From Hofstenia miamia (Eukaryota; Xenacoelomorpha; Acoela; Hofsteniidae): 26,979 bases of DNA. The position numbers were made by a program, and so were the translations under genes. Under the pieces are notes generated by a model. It saw only the letters and a program-made list of their open reading frames with translations, was not told the origin of the DNA and made no database searches. This document shows positions 1 through 10,299 of the stretch, in pieces. Each line of letters begins with the position of its first letter. Within the stretch, counting starts at the first letter, position 1. The DNA is taken from positions 1,268,389 to 1,295,367 of the forward strand of contig CABFPE010000120.1 in assembly GCA_900660155.1 (NCBI GenBank), in the 5' to 3' direction.

Positions 1-1490
1 AAATTGCACAAATATATTCTTAAGTCATCAGAGATGAACTGTAGATGAAACTCAGTTCATTAGCTTTCGGCTCTTTGTCAGAAGAAGGGTGAGGGAAAAT
101 TTATGAAATAAGTTAAATGTTTGTAAATCTGCCAGCCTATGGTATAAATATTCTTCAATGAAATTTACTGTTCATTGGCACAAAAACAAAACAACAAGTT
201 AATGTCTTCAAGGCGCAATATAGGTCAGTTTGCCTGAAAAGTAGCCTTGTATAGGGTGAAATCTTTTTCTGTAAAGTGGCTAACTGTAGAAGTACCAAGG
301 ATGTCACGAATGACAAATTTAATTTTTTTACCAACAATAAAGTTATGCGCAGTTCCAATTAACTTAATAATACATTTGCAAGTCTAACATTGTTTGTTTT
401 TAAAAATTCTATCCTTTGAAATGTCTTTGTAAAACCATTATTAAGGAGAAATGATGTTTTTATGTTACCCAATGATGGACCTCAATGATTTCCTTCATTA
501 AGCACATGATATTATTTTTTCGAAAAGTTGGATGGAATTTCTTGAAATCGGGAGCAACATATTCTCTCCAAAGCTTTCTGTTACCTGACCGCCATTCCCT
601 GTGAAACTACTTTTTGACCCCACCTCCCCCACACTTGTAATTAAGCAACTAAAAGAAGTCTGTTGTGGCACATTCTTGTCCAATTAATGTTCTTATAACA
701 CAACATATTTTCACTCTATTCAGCAATATAGACATCTATAAATCGTCAAGAATACTGTAAAAATTGTCAATTTGTCGTACTTATATTGGTATTTAGCATG
801 TTACAACATATTGAATACTTTATTATATCACAATTTTTCAGACTAGTCACAAATATTCAGAAATGTAAAAGGTCTATAAAATACTTACTCAATAAAATTG
901 GGCTTTCTCAAATGTTAAAAATTTACAATTGTCATAAAATACCTTATAATTTAAAAGGCATTGTAAATTTTAGTACGCTCTTGCTAACTTGTTGGACTTC
1001 TATCAAAATTGCAAAGTTCGAAGACGTGCACTGATAATATAAACAAATATGTTAAAGCAATGGTACAGTTACATATTTACACTTTAAATGTTGACGAACT
1101 GTATATGCGATAGAAAGTATAAATTTACCTTTATGTACGTGAATAAAATCTAAGCAATAATTCCCATTTTTGATTATTGCTGAAGGCATCAATGATACAT
1201 TTAATTTAAGGTTTATATGTTTTTTCCAAAATTCACTGTAATTAGCATGCTGCAACTATTGTACAAGAATGAGATATCCAAGAAAAATAGACATGGGAAA
1301 TTTTTTGTATTTTTGTAACTGAAAATACATGCACTATTAAAAGAAATTCTCTACAAATTCCTTAACAAACACGATTATCAGCAGTTTGAGTATCATAAAT
1401 GTCATTTGTATTTTTTATTTGCTATTGAAACAAACCTTTCATTTGGTGAAATTTCAATACGGATTGTATTTTTGCATTCTTAAGAGTTGC

Positions 1491-1492
<2 letters not shown>
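1..1492. other. AT-rich spacer, no gene recognised
   Basis: The stretch is AT-rich with scattered short open frames of 61 to 82 codons whose translations are low in charged residues and match no family I know. No terminal inverted repeats, RNA gene or splice-bounded exon could be supported. Confidence 0.6.

Positions 1493-1540
<48 letters not shown>
1493..1540. repeat. (TA)24 microsatellite
   Basis: An uninterrupted run of 24 TA dinucleotides is directly visible. Such tracts are self-complementary, mutate by slippage and are prone to length error in assemblies. Confidence 0.97.
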
Positions 1541-1544
<4 letters not shown>

Positions 1545-2383
1545 GATGTCTTTAGATGAAAGCAAATCACAAATTAGTCCTCATAAGTTCTTTCTAACTG
1601 ACGAAATCAGAAGTTCCCACTTGTAATTTTCTCACCAATGCGCTGGAATAGTTTGTATCGAAAGTCAGTTTGTGTATACACCAAATTTTGTTGTTGTTAT
1701 GTAATGTTTATCGTATTTGAATACAATTTTGGACTATATTTCAACTGCATCAAAAAATATATTCCCTTTCCATCATTGTCAATGAAATGTATATGGTTGA
1801 ATGTATAGCAACTATAAATTTATCTTTTGCTCATCTAAGCAACTTACTCATGGACATTTTAATGTTCTGCTAAAGATCATGTGATGCTCTTCGATCAATC
1901 AAGTAAGCAATGTTTGCAACGATAACTTCAACATTGTTTTTGTAAAATATTTTGATCAAATTTACCATTACATACTTTATATCTAATTGACATTTCTCTG
2001 ATTTTTTCAAAAGTAGGCTGTTTTATAAAAAAATTCCGTCGCCTTTAAAGAATGAAATTTCTGCTAGTGTTGAAGTAGGAAATATTATAATGCACCTAAC
2101 CTGCTCCAAGAGGGCAATTCCGCTTTTAGATTATAATCGATTATCTTTGGATTGCGCGAAGCAAGATAGAATCGGATCCAATATTTTGAGATTCGATCCG
2201 GTCCGGATCCGAAGCTTCAAGTTCTGATTTCGATCCAATCCAAATTTTTAAAAAAAATTAATTTTTGATCCGAATTTAAATTAGTATTCTAACAATAAAT
2301 AAACATGGACTCAAATATATTTATGACTTTTCAAATACCAATTCAAAATTTTAGTGCTGCAACACTGTCAAAATGGACATATA
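1541..2383. other. Spacer with a GGATCC-rich patch
   Basis: No gene is recognised. At 2170-2235 a patch rich in GATCC and GGATCC words (ATCGGATCCAAT, GATCCGGTCCGGATCCGAA) stands out from the AT-rich background. A similar GATCCGATCC patch lies at 4728-4780. Such arrays are common near the ends of hAT-type transposons, but these words are nearly palindromic, so orientation and pairing cannot be proven by eye. Confidence 0.4.
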
Positions 2384-2945
2384 CAGGGTGTTCGTTAAGT
2401 GCCCCGGGATTTATTTGCATCAATGTTTTTAAATGAAAAGTAAGTCAGTATTCAAATGAGTGTTTTTCAAAGCTAATGTACTAAAGTTTTATATTCTATA
2501 GCATTTGTTCAATATGACAACCATCTTTGTTGGACCACATCTGAAATCTGGAAATACAGCTTTCCACTGATATTTTAAACATTTCGATATCAATTTCATT
2601 GCATGCCTTCCCTATGGAATCTGAGATCGCCAATGCTTTCATGTTTTTTCCATAAACTATATTCTTTATATGTCCCCAAGGAAAAAGTCCGGAGTTGCAA
2701 AATCGGGGCATTCTTGGAGCCCATGACACTCAATCCACTGTTCGGACAAACTTTCGTTGAAGAATTTTCTGGCATCTGTATTCCAATGTGGTGGTGCGAC
2801 ATCTTGTTGGAAGAAAGCACGACTAAAGCAACGACGCCTCTGCAGTTCAGGAACAAAGAATGTCTTAAGCATTGCCAAATAATCTGTTCCTTTCACGGTC
2901 TCGGTAGGAAAAAAGTAAGGTCCAAGTAGTTTAATGGATATAATA
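2384..2945 (-). mobile_element. Mariner-like transposon fragment, 5'-truncated
   Basis: This is the 3' part of a Tc1/mariner-superfamily DNA transposon read on the minus strand. The right-hand boundary is the sequence ACAGGGTGTTCGTTAAGTGC at 2384-2403, which has the look of a terminal inverted repeat of mariner-like elements of arthropods and other invertebrates. No inverse copy was found further right, so the 5' end and the N-terminal DNA-binding half of the transposase are missing. The transposase remnant inside is listed separately. The truncation means this copy cannot move itself. Confidence 0.75.
2496..2930 (-). pseudogene. Mariner-like transposase, C-terminal catalytic fragment, frameshifted
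   Basis: This is the remnant of a DDE/D transposase that would cut and rejoin the element's ends in the nucleus. Reading from 2930 down, the frame gives GPYFFPTETVKGTDYLAML, then FQQDVAPPHW near 2784-2815 (the usual second-aspartate motif QDGAPPH), then CPDFATPDFF near 2681-2711 (the usual SPDLTPLDFFLWG with the third acidic residue). A frameshift near 2670-2690 moves the rest to another frame, which continues GHIKNIVYGKN and ends IEQML at 2496. The order and spacing match the C-terminal half of mariner-type transposases. The helix-turn-helix part and the first catalytic aspartate are absent, so this is a pseudogene. The family level is secure; the exact subgroup is not. Confidence 0.85.
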
Positions 2946-3755
2946 TACCGGGAAGGGCAGGGATTGCAAAAATTGAGATGGAATTTTAAAAAACTTACTC
3001 AATATTGCATGCAAATAAACTCAATTGTAGTGAATCCTATATAACTTAAATACAATGTGTTGAAAAATCTCTGTTAAATTTGGAAGCGTTACAAAAGTAT
3101 CAAATGCTCTTCTTGTACTACAATCTAATATAGTCAATTTTGGTCAAGCAAAAAAAAATTCAAGAAATGGCAACAATCATAAAATGGGCCTAACATGGCT
3201 ATAATTTAAATGGGCCCAACCAGATTTCGTCTAAAGTCGATTGTCTGTCATTGTCCACCCGGGGTTTTCGAGTCGTGTTCGATTTACTCGGGCGAGTTCG
3301 AGTTTTTACGTTTCGAGTATTTTTTGAAAAAAATTCGATCGAGTTTTTCCTAATTCTGAGTTTTTTGGAGTAAAATATATATTTTACGATAATTCTTAGT
3401 TTGTAGGCTCAAAAATAATTATTTGGATTGATAAAGAAATTTAAAATATGTCAATTTTTACGATATTTTCGAGTGGATTTTCGATCGGGTTTGAGTATTA
3501 AAGTTTTTTCTTCCAAGTTTTCCTAACATTCAGAGAACTCAAAAACACTGTGTCAACCCATAAAAAGCAAATCTGTCTCTGTGACATTGATTATAAGTGA
3601 AAGTGATAATTGTTGACAAAACTCTAACAAATTCATTTCTTTATTTATGTTTAAGTTTTATAATAATCTAATTCCTAAAATCGCATCAACTATAATCATA
3701 ATAAATCTATAGACTTTTAAATATCTGAGTTTCTTAGGGCATTAGCTTCCCTGTT
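2946..3755. other. Spacer with TCGAG-rich patches
   Basis: No gene is recognised. At 3251-3340 and again at 3465-3500 the sequence is rich in TCGAG, GTTCGAG and TCGGG words in AT-rich surroundings. The pattern resembles subterminal arrays of hAT-type elements, but I could not pair ends or find a target duplication. Confidence 0.35.
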
Positions 3756-4290
3756 AAACTAAAGAGCAAGCCAAAAATTTATATTGCAAGACATTAGAAA
3801 AAAATTGTTGCAGAATGTACTAACATCGGTGATAGAAAAATTTATTTTTTCAAGCAAAAGTTGACATTGAAACATACATTTTGAATAATATTTTTCATTG
3901 AAATTTGATACTATTTGGATTAAAAAATTTAAATTATACAAAAGCAGCATTAAATTTATTAATACCATATTATTGCTATCCTGAAGATACGTCTCTATTC
4001 AAATTTTTGTATATGAGTGATTGTAATAACAATGGCAAACTAAAGAGCAAGCCAAAAATTTATATTGCAAGACATTAGAAAAATTTGTTACAGAATGTAC
4101 TAACATCGGTGATAGAAAAATTTATTTTTTCAAGCAAAAGTTGACATTGAAATATACATTTTGAATAATATTTTTCATTGAAATTTGATACTATTTGGAT
4201 TAAAAAATTTAAATTTTACAAAAGCTATGCTGAAGATACGTCTCTATACAAATTTCTGTATATGTGTGATTTTAATAATCACGAACATTC
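3756..4290. repeat. Tandem duplication, about 281-bp unit
   Basis: Copy 1 (3756-4036) and copy 2 (4037 to about 4290) both begin AAACTAAAGAGCAAGCC and run in parallel through GCAAGACATTAGAAAAA, ACATCGGTGATAGAAAAATT and CTGAAGATACGTCTCTAT. Copy 2 lacks about 30 bases between AAAAGC and the CTGAAG block and has scattered substitutions, so the duplication is not brand new. No coding function is evident. Confidence 0.93.
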
Positions 4291-6690
4291 TAAAGACTAA
4301 GTTGATCTTCGCATTGCAATTTGCTTATAGTGCATTTTACATGCATTTTTTTATTGAAGAGCATCCCTAAAATATATATTAGCATCAGTAAATTTTGGGA
4401 TTATTTACAACAACTAAGGTATTCCGCTTTCTTTTCTGTGTTTTTTCTTTGACATACATATTGGAGAGAATCTTGTTCAGAATTCTGCTCTTCAATTTAC
4501 AGGTTATACAAACACATATTCTTGATTGCTTTACCATTTTATCGTTATGTGATGGCTAACATCAATCACATTTTCAGATTCAAAATTTTCTTCGCTATCA
4601 GTTATTGGTACAATAAAATGAAATTTCAAAATTTCACTTAGATTATTAATACACTTAAAGTGGGATTCAATGTAAAAATGTCCGTAATGTATAAGATATG
4701 CAATATACATATTATTTAAAAAAATTTTCGATCCGAAATTTTTTCAAAGTGGAGATCCGATCCGAGATCCTATCCCATTCAATCTCTCGCAAATACAGAG
4801 ACCAACAATAAACTATTATTACACACAAAGAGACTTGTGCTAAGCCTATCAATTATTTATCTACATAATACTCATATCATTAGTGAAAGTGTTCTCAAGT
4901 AAGTCGCACTCATATCCCTTTTTCTATTCAACTATCATAGAGATGCCACAATACAGTTCACAAGAAAAACCTGACTTTCAAAAAAATGATATCTATTGTT
5001 GTCAATATTGGACTTTTTGCAGCTCGAAATAACAGAGGTCTCATGAAATATTATTTGTCTGTCACATATCTATCTATCTCATCCTGTTATCCAATAAACA
5101 AACTTGTTATCCAATATATTTTCCTGGTATCTGTTGTCCCATTTCATGCATTTCAATGCAAAATATGGCATAAAATCAGTAAAACGTAAATGCTAAACAC
5201 TACAAACAATCAAATTCGGAAAGAAATTGTAAGTGCTCATCGATCAAATCTGGCTTAAGTAAACGCTGGGTTAGAAAAAAGCTTCTGGAGATCATATCCA
5301 TTACATGAAGCAAATAGAATTCTATCTGCCTTTAAACCTCAGTCATTGCTATTTTATTTATCTTTCGGGCCCTAAGGCTTCTCGCGTCACTCAACTAATA
5401 CAGAATATAATAAACTAATTTAAGTAATAAGAAATTCCTTAGAAAGCTACCACAATGGTAGAAATGGTTTGAAAATGTAATGAATTTTTTTAAGCGTAAC
5501 ATTAAGATATAACTCAACAAAGTAAATTTATTAATTATCTAAGAGTAGTGATCGAAAATGACCTGAAATTAATGGTAACATTTGTACAATATTTATTTTA
5601 TCTTGGCCACATAGTGAGATCCTGTAATACAAAATTAAGAAAGTCATTTATTTCCAGTCAATTAAATATTTTTTTTACTTCAAAGCTTAAATTTAAAATT
5701 TTAGACATCAAGATTCGAAAAGTTTTTCTAAAAACATCCATCAATCTTCGAACTTAGGGCATCTTGTTCCTATATTCAATATTAAACATTATGTATGCAT
5801 TCCTTAGCTTTGATAGAGACATATACAATTTGATAGCAGATCAAACAATGTATTAATTCTCCCATTTTCAAATATCTTTATAATAACGGTATATAAGAAA
5901 AAAGGTCAATGAAGAAAATATTTTAAATTCATGATTCAAATGACCAATAAAAATCAGAATAAAATGCCAAATTCGAACATAATTACGACAGACACAAGGT
6001 ATCCCATTTTATCACTCTTCTGTGCATTCCTTTTCAGTCGAATCCGACAGAATTGCAATCTCCTAAGGTATTATTTGACAAAAGGGTCAAATTAGCAATG
6101 TAAAATGTTAAGCCCACCTTAGAAAACATACAAAACATTCGTAGTTGTGAATCAACTCTTATGTACTTTCTTTAAGAATTGAATGATTGCAAAAGATGAA
6201 GGCATAAATGAACACACTGCAAACTGTTGAATTATAAAAATCATAAGATGAAGTCATATTCTCTTGAATGATAGGATCAGAAAAGAGCATTACATGTGAA
6301 AAGAAGAAGTGCATAAACGCGCAACTGGACCCAATACTAATAGATCATCACACCCGCTAAGTTGTAAGGTTATCTCAATGTTTAATAAAAATTTTTGTGG
6401 ACTAGAGATGCAAAAATGTGATTTAAGGAAACAAAAAGATGTAAGTAGCCTCTAGTACATGAAACAAAGAATATTGCAAAAGAACAAAGCTTGCCCTGTC
6501 ACAAGAGCATTGTTCCTGCATAACTTTAAGAAAAGTTACAATTTGTTATAGTTTGATTGAATCATAAACAAGATTCTGATATTTGATTTACTTCAATGGG
6601 ATTGCAGAAGAATAACTGACAGTTGCTGTTTGTGATGTGAATAAAATTTGCAGAACAGTTGTTTCTGAGGTAGTACGTCCATAGCTGTAA
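4291..6690. other. AT-rich spacer, no gene recognised
   Basis: Short open frames here (for example 4986-5189 and 5548-5757) give hydrophobic or lysine-rich translations typical of random AT-rich DNA. A GATCC-rich patch at 4728-4780 may be a transposon end, possibly related to the patch at 2170-2235. Nothing else could be supported. Confidence 0.5.
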
Positions 6691-6755
6691 GTGGTCCAAT
6701 TCGGATAGCGGTCCGGTTCAGTAGAGACCGATCGGTTTTTCAAAATTGCAGGCTT
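6691..6755. repeat. Possible hAT-like terminal fragment, GGTCCGGTTC type
   Basis: A local patch reads GTGGTCCAATTCGGATAGCG, then GTCCGGTTCAGTAGAGACCG and ATCGGTTTTTCAAAATTGC. Alternating GGTCC, CGGTTC and CCGATCGGTTTTT words resemble ends of invertebrate hAT-type elements. No partner end or target duplication was found, so this is only a suggestion. Confidence 0.3.
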
Positions 6756-7734
6756 TTCAGTCCGAAATGTTCCTAAGATTACATGCAATTATCATTCTTT
6801 TTTGTATTTCAATGTAATATATTTCCAAATTTATGTGTACAATTCTATGCACGTAAGCATATTTATATAGAATTTGTACAATATAAAATTTATACTAAAA
6901 AACACCCAAGTCATTCGACCTAGCAATTAATAATCAAAACCAAGCCATTCACTACTGCTTGCTTAATCAATTTAACACCTTCCTCAAAAACAATTTAATT
7001 TTATCAGATATCAATTTATCATTGAAACGTTTGGTGAATCTAGAAGTAGGTTATAAACTGCATAATGTAGTATAATTCTGGTATATTATATATTACGTAG
7101 CATTTCATAATTGCATTAACACAGTCGATTTTCAAAATAGTATGTAAGAGTATCCAAAACTTGTAAAGAATTAACTTAAAATTCATGTTGATAATAGCAA
7201 AAATTTGATTAGAAACCCCATTGAAACTGCGTGTAGAATGAATTGGTATAGTTTGAAGCATATTGTCATTAAACAGTTTTACCACTTGCAGCAGGTTCTT
7301 TCTAAGAAATCAATTGTGTTAAAATAGAGAATTACATTTTTGTACAGGCTAGAACATTATCACATTATTTGCTATAGATTTCCAAAAAGTACTCCAACTT
7401 TTGTTGGAGTTGTTAAGAAAATTTAAAGTACCTTTGTCTAGGATGATAACGCTTTAATGAACATATGCATAACAATAATTAACAAATAAATGCCATGTTC
7501 CAATTCATTGCGTTGATGTTGACTCAACATATTAATAACTTTTTCTTGAAAATCATATTTTGCTGAGTAGCAATAATTAACTCCATTAAGTTACTACAAA
7601 TAAAATTATATGTACTAAATATTTAATGATTCTAAGAAAATCTAAAGCTCATAAAGTTAATTATTCTGTGTTTTGGAACTTTAAATCCTTCTTTATATTA
7701 CATAATATCCTCTGGTGAGGGCCGTGGATAAAAA
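6756..7734. other. AT-rich spacer, no gene recognised
   Basis: No conserved protein, repeat pair or RNA structure is apparent. The minus-strand open frame at 7040-7285 is low-complexity and hydrophobic, and I treat it as chance. Confidence 0.55.
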
Positions 7735-7929
7735 GTGTCAAATAGTGATATTTATTCAATCTATTCCGGCCTTTGTCCCGGAAAAAGCGAACCACTTCCA
7801 GTTCTGGTAGGGCTTTATCATGCTGGTGATGTCATTTTGGCAGAAGTACGAACTCCTTCTAAGAGGACTGAAGAATTCGTGTTGAGACAATTCTCAAAAC
7901 AGCTTGCAATGCTAGCAAATAGAATTTGA
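7735..7929 (+). CDS. Short open segment of unknown family, possible gene or transposase fragment
   Basis: The frame runs from an in-frame stop just upstream to TGA at 7927 and begins with GTG rather than ATG, so the true start or splice boundary is unknown. Unlike its neighbours the translation has balanced composition: it includes GLCPGKSEPLPVLVGLYHAG and a basic/acidic stretch, VRTPSKRTEEFVLRQFSKQL. The pattern PLPVLVGLY followed about 20 residues later by a helix ending LAMLANRI vaguely recalls a segment of animal transposase-like proteins in which a 'P-hh-GLY' strand precedes a 'F--fv-el--L--nGI' helix. That link is from memory and weak. It could be one exon of a host gene or a fragment of a mobile element. 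Confidence 0.35.
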   Translation: MSNSDIYSIYSGLCPGKSEPLPVLVGLYHAGDVILAEVRTPSKRTEEFVLRQFSKQLAMLANRI

Positions 7930-8270
7930 GCCCTGTTTGATTTAGCTTGATATTCTGCTAAATAAATGTTCTAATGGAGGACCGAACAGAAGAAGTACTT
8001 CAGTGCTATGATCATCGAGAATTCACATTAGCATGCGCACAATCACGTAATAGTCAATCTGAAGCTTGCTGTTGCTCTACACAAAGGAGAGTGGATACCT
8101 ATAAGTTCTTCAGTTCAGCGAAAAAAATGTACTAATCAACAGACTGTAAAAACTGAGTGGGATTTGCATTCTTGATCTACAGTTCATTGTAGAATATTTT
8201 TTCTAAAGTTATGGATGATCATTGAAAATGATTGTACTTGTTGAAGACTTTACAAGGTATTCACCTTCCC
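7930..8270. other. Spacer, no gene recognised
   Basis: The base composition is slightly less AT-rich around 7970-8110, but no frame stays open and no repeat pair was found. It may continue whatever element contributed the 7735-7929 segment. Confidence 0.4.
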
Positions 8271-8339
8271 AAGGCTAAATCAAAAGAAAGGCAATGCAGC
8301 CGAGAATTTTAATATATTAGCTTGAGTGCATTAAATAGT
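8271..8339 (+). repeat. Left terminal inverted repeat of the P-like element
   Basis: It pairs with 11972-12040 in inverse orientation with roughly 80-85% identity by eye and single-base gaps. The strongest shared block is AATGCAGCCGAGAATT followed by TAATATATTAGC. Similarity stops abruptly at the outer side, where the flanks differ (ACCTTCCC on the left, GATATCCA on the right), which marks the ends. Confidence 0.8.
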
Positions 8340-8402
8340 TCTCTCTAGGTGGCGCGATTTATTATTTCATTTCACATCTCTCGTTTATGCATACAAAAGC
8401 GT

Positions 8403-8869
8403 GTAATTATTAGGGCAAACACTTTCTAGACCTAAAAATTGCATTTATAGACCTAACGATATGACCTAAAAATCCAATTTCTAGACCTGAAAACTAGACC
8501 TAAAAAGCAGATTTTCGCTCAAATTTTTATTGATCGAGATTGTTATTTTCATCTAGAAAATTTCTATCATCGACAGCAATTTTTTTTGCTTGCTGAAGGA
8601 TCCTTCCACATCGCCACTTGATGGCTGGCACCTGCTAAGTAGTTGATAATCCGGAAGGGAAAGGTTGCCATCTCTTAGCTGGCGACAGCAATGTAATGAA
8701 AGAATAATGAATTAATGAGATATTGTGGTTTGCCATACCACTTACTGATTTAATTCATGCCATATCCAGCTTCACCTGTGAATTTTGACAAAATATGACC
8801 TATAAAACGAATTTTGACGAAATATGACCTATAAGACTTTATAGACTTTATGGTTGCCATAGTAATTAT
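8403..8869. mobile_element. hAT-type MITE with perfect 8-bp target site duplication
   Basis: The direct repeat GTAATTAT occurs at 8403-8410 and 8862-8869 and encloses 8411-8861, a 451-bp non-coding unit. The unit starts TAGGGCAAACACTTTCTAGAC, and the reverse complement of its end reads TATGGCAACCATAAAGTCTA, giving imperfect inverted ends. Eight-base target duplications are the hallmark of hAT transposons. Subterminal motifs of the type GACCTA or GACCTG occur five times near the left end and twice near the right end, all in the same orientation; these may be binding sites for a transposase supplied elsewhere. No open frame is present, so it is non-autonomous. It is inserted in the P-like element. 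Confidence 0.88.
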
Positions 8870-8876
8870 AAGTATG

Positions 8877-10269
8877 CAGTGGCGGATCTATAGGAGGGGC
8901 AGAGGGGGCGACGGCCCCCTCTGACGAGATTTTCAGCATATTGGCGCCCCTTGTTACAAACAAAATTTTTATCAACATTTGCAAGCTGACCTTACTAATG
9001 TAAATATAGATAATTCTATAAAGGAAAATGATGAATCATTTTTTACTCATTTCCATATTAGAGTCCTGCAGGACCCGTAGTTTTTTTGGGCCTGGATTGG
9101 CATTGTAGAACGTGGAATGCAATGAAAATACAAACGAAGCGATGATATCAATACCGCGCCTTCCTTAAGATAANGCCCCTTGTTACAAACAAAATTTTTA
9201 TCAACATTTGCAAGCTGACCTTACTAATGTAAATATAGATAATTCTATAAAGGAAAATGATGAATCATTTTTTACTCATTTCCATATTAGAGTCCTGCAG
9301 GACCCGTAGTTTTTTTGGGCCTGGATTGGCATTGTAGAACGTGGAATGCAATGAAAATACAAACGAAGCGATGATATCAATACCGCGCCTTCCTTAAGAT
9401 AAAAATTGAGCATGGGAAGGAATCAGTATGTCACCAGGACCAAGCATGTGTGATCTCGCAGGTCTCTAACACATAAAGTATGCATTTGCATGAACTGCCA
9501 ATATTTACATTCTGTTGTTTTTAATCTCTAAGCTTTCCATTTTAACATTCAAAATCAACTTTTAACTTAAAAAGCTACGTATTGATAAAATATTTTTACT
9601 CTGAGAATTGCAATAAGGGTTTATTTTCAACTAAACTAATAATGGTAATATTAATTGTTCCAAAACCAATTTTCACCTTTCAGTATAAAAATAGATAAAC
9701 TCAAGGATTCTGTCATCCGTTTTCAACATGGTTTTTAGAGGCAATATCAAAAATTATGTATTTTAAGTTTAAACATTTATTTTTAATAACAAATATTATT
9801 TATAATCTAAAGTAAAGAGATTGAAATAGTGTGTAGTGAATAAATTGCATTTGAAAAAATGTACTTCAAGTCTTGTTTTTTGAAATCTTTTTTTACCTAT
9901 GTTATTTCAAAAAAATGAAAGTAGCCATCATTAGAATAAACTAGGAAACACAAGTAATCTCAAACTTTATTCATTGGAATTTCCTAATGATTGAAAAAAA
10001 ATTCATACATAGACATTATAAACCATTATTGGAGTAAGAGTTCCTGCTTGCCATATTTTAATATGGTTTCTACAGTACATACAATAAAACAAAACAAATA
10101 TATAATTCAGTGTCGTTTTGAGAAAGCACAAGGTTCAAAATTGTATTGATATTTCAATAAGTTTTGTTGAAATTTACCTAAAAATATTAGTACCACTAAT
10201 TTTTGCCACCTTTCGTTTGTTCCTCTAAACTATCTCTTGCCCCCTCTGATGCAAAATCCTGGCTCCTCG
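8877..10269. mobile_element. hAT-like element, non-autonomous, internally duplicated
   Basis: The left end reads CAGTGGCGGATCTATAGGAG and then GGGCAGAGGGGGC. The reverse complement of the right end near 10225-10269 reads CGAGGAGCCAGGATTTTGCA and then TCAGAGGGGGC. CAGTGGCGGATC... GGGGGC is a typical terminus of invertebrate hAT-like elements. Flanks TAAGTATG (8869-8876) and AATGTATG (10270-10277) agree at 6 of 8 positions, consistent with an old 8-bp target duplication. The interior is non-coding AT-rich DNA and includes a 228-bp tandem copy. No transposase is visible. The two ends match each other only partly, so the copy is old. Confidence 0.7.
8946..9402. repeat. 228-bp tandem duplication joined by a single N
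   Basis: 8946-9173 and 9175-9402 appear identical, beginning GCCCCTTGTTACAAACAAAA and ending CGCGCCTTCCTTAAGATAA. The only ambiguous base of the window, N at 9174, lies exactly at the junction. An exact repeat meeting at a one-base N is the usual signature of a failed overlap between contigs rather than of real biology, although a genuine recent duplication cannot be excluded. Confidence 0.95.
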
Positions 10270-10299
10270 AATGTATGTACGTATTAGTGATTCATTGGT

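Noticed and set aside
150..385. Minus-strand open stretch of about 52 codons containing GTAHNFIVGKKIKF
   Set aside because: It looks more balanced than most chance frames, but there is no start codon, no clear splice sites and no family I can name.
498..683. 61-codon minus-strand frame with a glycine/serine-rich middle
   Set aside because: It is short, has no motif and no homologous pattern that I can recognise.
2603..2929. 108-codon plus-strand frame opposite the mariner-like transposase
   Set aside because: It is the antisense reading of a clear transposase fragment, which explains why it stays open.
8946..9402. CRISPR-like or satellite array
   Set aside because: There are only two 228-bp copies with no spacers, and the junction N points to an assembly effect.
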